This document shows, in pieces, positions 11,703 through 11,976 of a stretch of DNA of 11,976 nucleotides. The DNA lies in NCBI GenBank assembly GCA_002278985.1, contig NCJP01000022.1, forward strand, positions 1-11,976, read 5' to 3'. The first letter of the stretch is position 1. Each line of letters starts with the position of its first letter. The notes below the pieces were generated by a model. That model was not told the DNA's origin and did not search any database. It saw nothing but the letters and a program-made list of their open reading frames with translations. This stretch comes from Erythrobacter sp. 34-65-8 (lineage in GTDB: Bacteria > Pseudomonadota > Alphaproteobacteria > Sphingomonadales > Sphingomonadaceae). Both the position numbers and the translations under genes were made by a program.

Positions 11703-11976
11703 TTACTCCACCAGGGCGGCAGCGTCAGCTTCCGCCTCGGCTGCACTGGCGCCACCGCGACCGAGCAGGTCCGCGATCTTCTTGCCGCGACGCTGCGCAA
11801 CCGACTTCGGCGAAGTCTGGTTGACGAGCGCGTCGAAGGTGGCGCGGATCATGTTGTAGGGGTTGCTGGTGCCGACCGACTTGGTCACCACGTCTGCCAC
11901 GCCCAGGCTCTCGAACACGGCGCGCATCGGACCACCGGCGATGATGCCGGTACCCGGAGGAGCCGAACGCACGGTC
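11703..11976 (-). CDS. rpsE: 30S ribosomal protein S5, N-terminal part cut by the window edge
   Basis: The C-terminal 91 residues of S5 are present, reading [26 protein letters not shown] at the edge; the N-terminal dsRNA-binding domain lies beyond it. [30 protein letters not shown] and the short Ala/Glu-rich end ([16 protein letters not shown]) identify S5; S5 contributes to decoding fidelity at the mRNA entry region. The GTG at 11970-11972 is an internal Val, not a start. The stop TAA (11703-11705) is immediately followed by rpmD. Confidence 0.97.
   Translation of the reverse strand, partial: TVRSAPPGTGIIAGGPMRAVFESLGVADVVTKSVGTSNPYNMIRATFDALVNQTSPKSVAQRRGKKIADLLGRGGASAAEAEADAAALVE

Overview
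The window looks like ordinary chromosomal DNA of an alphaproteobacterium of the order Sphingomonadales, probably Erythrobacteraceae or a close relative. The reasons are the high GC content, a ribosomal-protein gene order ending secY-adk, a small DUF1674/SDHAF4-type succinate dehydrogenase assembly factor, and a DPxxYGDWE-like C-terminus typical of alphaproteobacteria and mitochondria. The genus is an inference from protein style; no 16S gene is present.

Layout, left to right. (1) 1-1292 is a cytochrome P450 cut by the left edge, followed by a pair of inverted REP-like hairpins (1293-1362) that separates it from a convergent SDHAF4-like gene (1369-1533, minus). (2) 1583-2815 is rsmB, the 16S rRNA m5C methyltransferase. 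(3) 2999-3886 encodes an exported OmpA-C-domain protein; a hairpin follows it and faces convergent msrA (3939-4475, minus). (4) msrA is divergent from an exported, histidine-rich SAM-methyltransferase-fold protein (4591-5514). The 3' end of that gene lies in a 32-bp, three-copy degenerate tandem repeat that ends every reading frame with LF(K/N)KR(P/A)-stop. (5) 5595-6458 is aguB (N-carbamoylputrescine amidase), overlapping tail-to-tail by 28 bp with a family 5 uracil-DNA glycosylase (6431-7105, minus). (6) 7128-7661 is folK, whose last codons contain a probable promoter and the first ten bases of tRNA-Lys(UUU) (7652-7727). (7) From 7928 to the right edge everything is on the minus strand: in transcription order rpsE (cut by the edge), rpmD, rplO, secY, adk (the distal end of the spc ribosomal operon), and then an exported SRPBCC-fold protein with a low-complexity charged tail.

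How the genes work together: the right third is the translation/secretion operon. Strong hairpins lie inside it between rpmD and rplO and between rplO and secY, and two small palindromes follow adk, so transcript processing or partial termination within the operon is likely. The left two thirds are single genes or small units: rRNA modification, envelope anchoring, protein-methionine repair, polyamine synthesis from agmatine, DNA repair and folate synthesis. No mobile element, CRISPR array, prophage or toxin-antitoxin system is visible. I do not see convincing evidence for a wholly new multi-gene system. The most unusual signals are the three-frame C-terminal tandem repeat at 5494-5589, the covarying hairpin pair at 1293-1362, and the hairpins inside the ribosomal operon.
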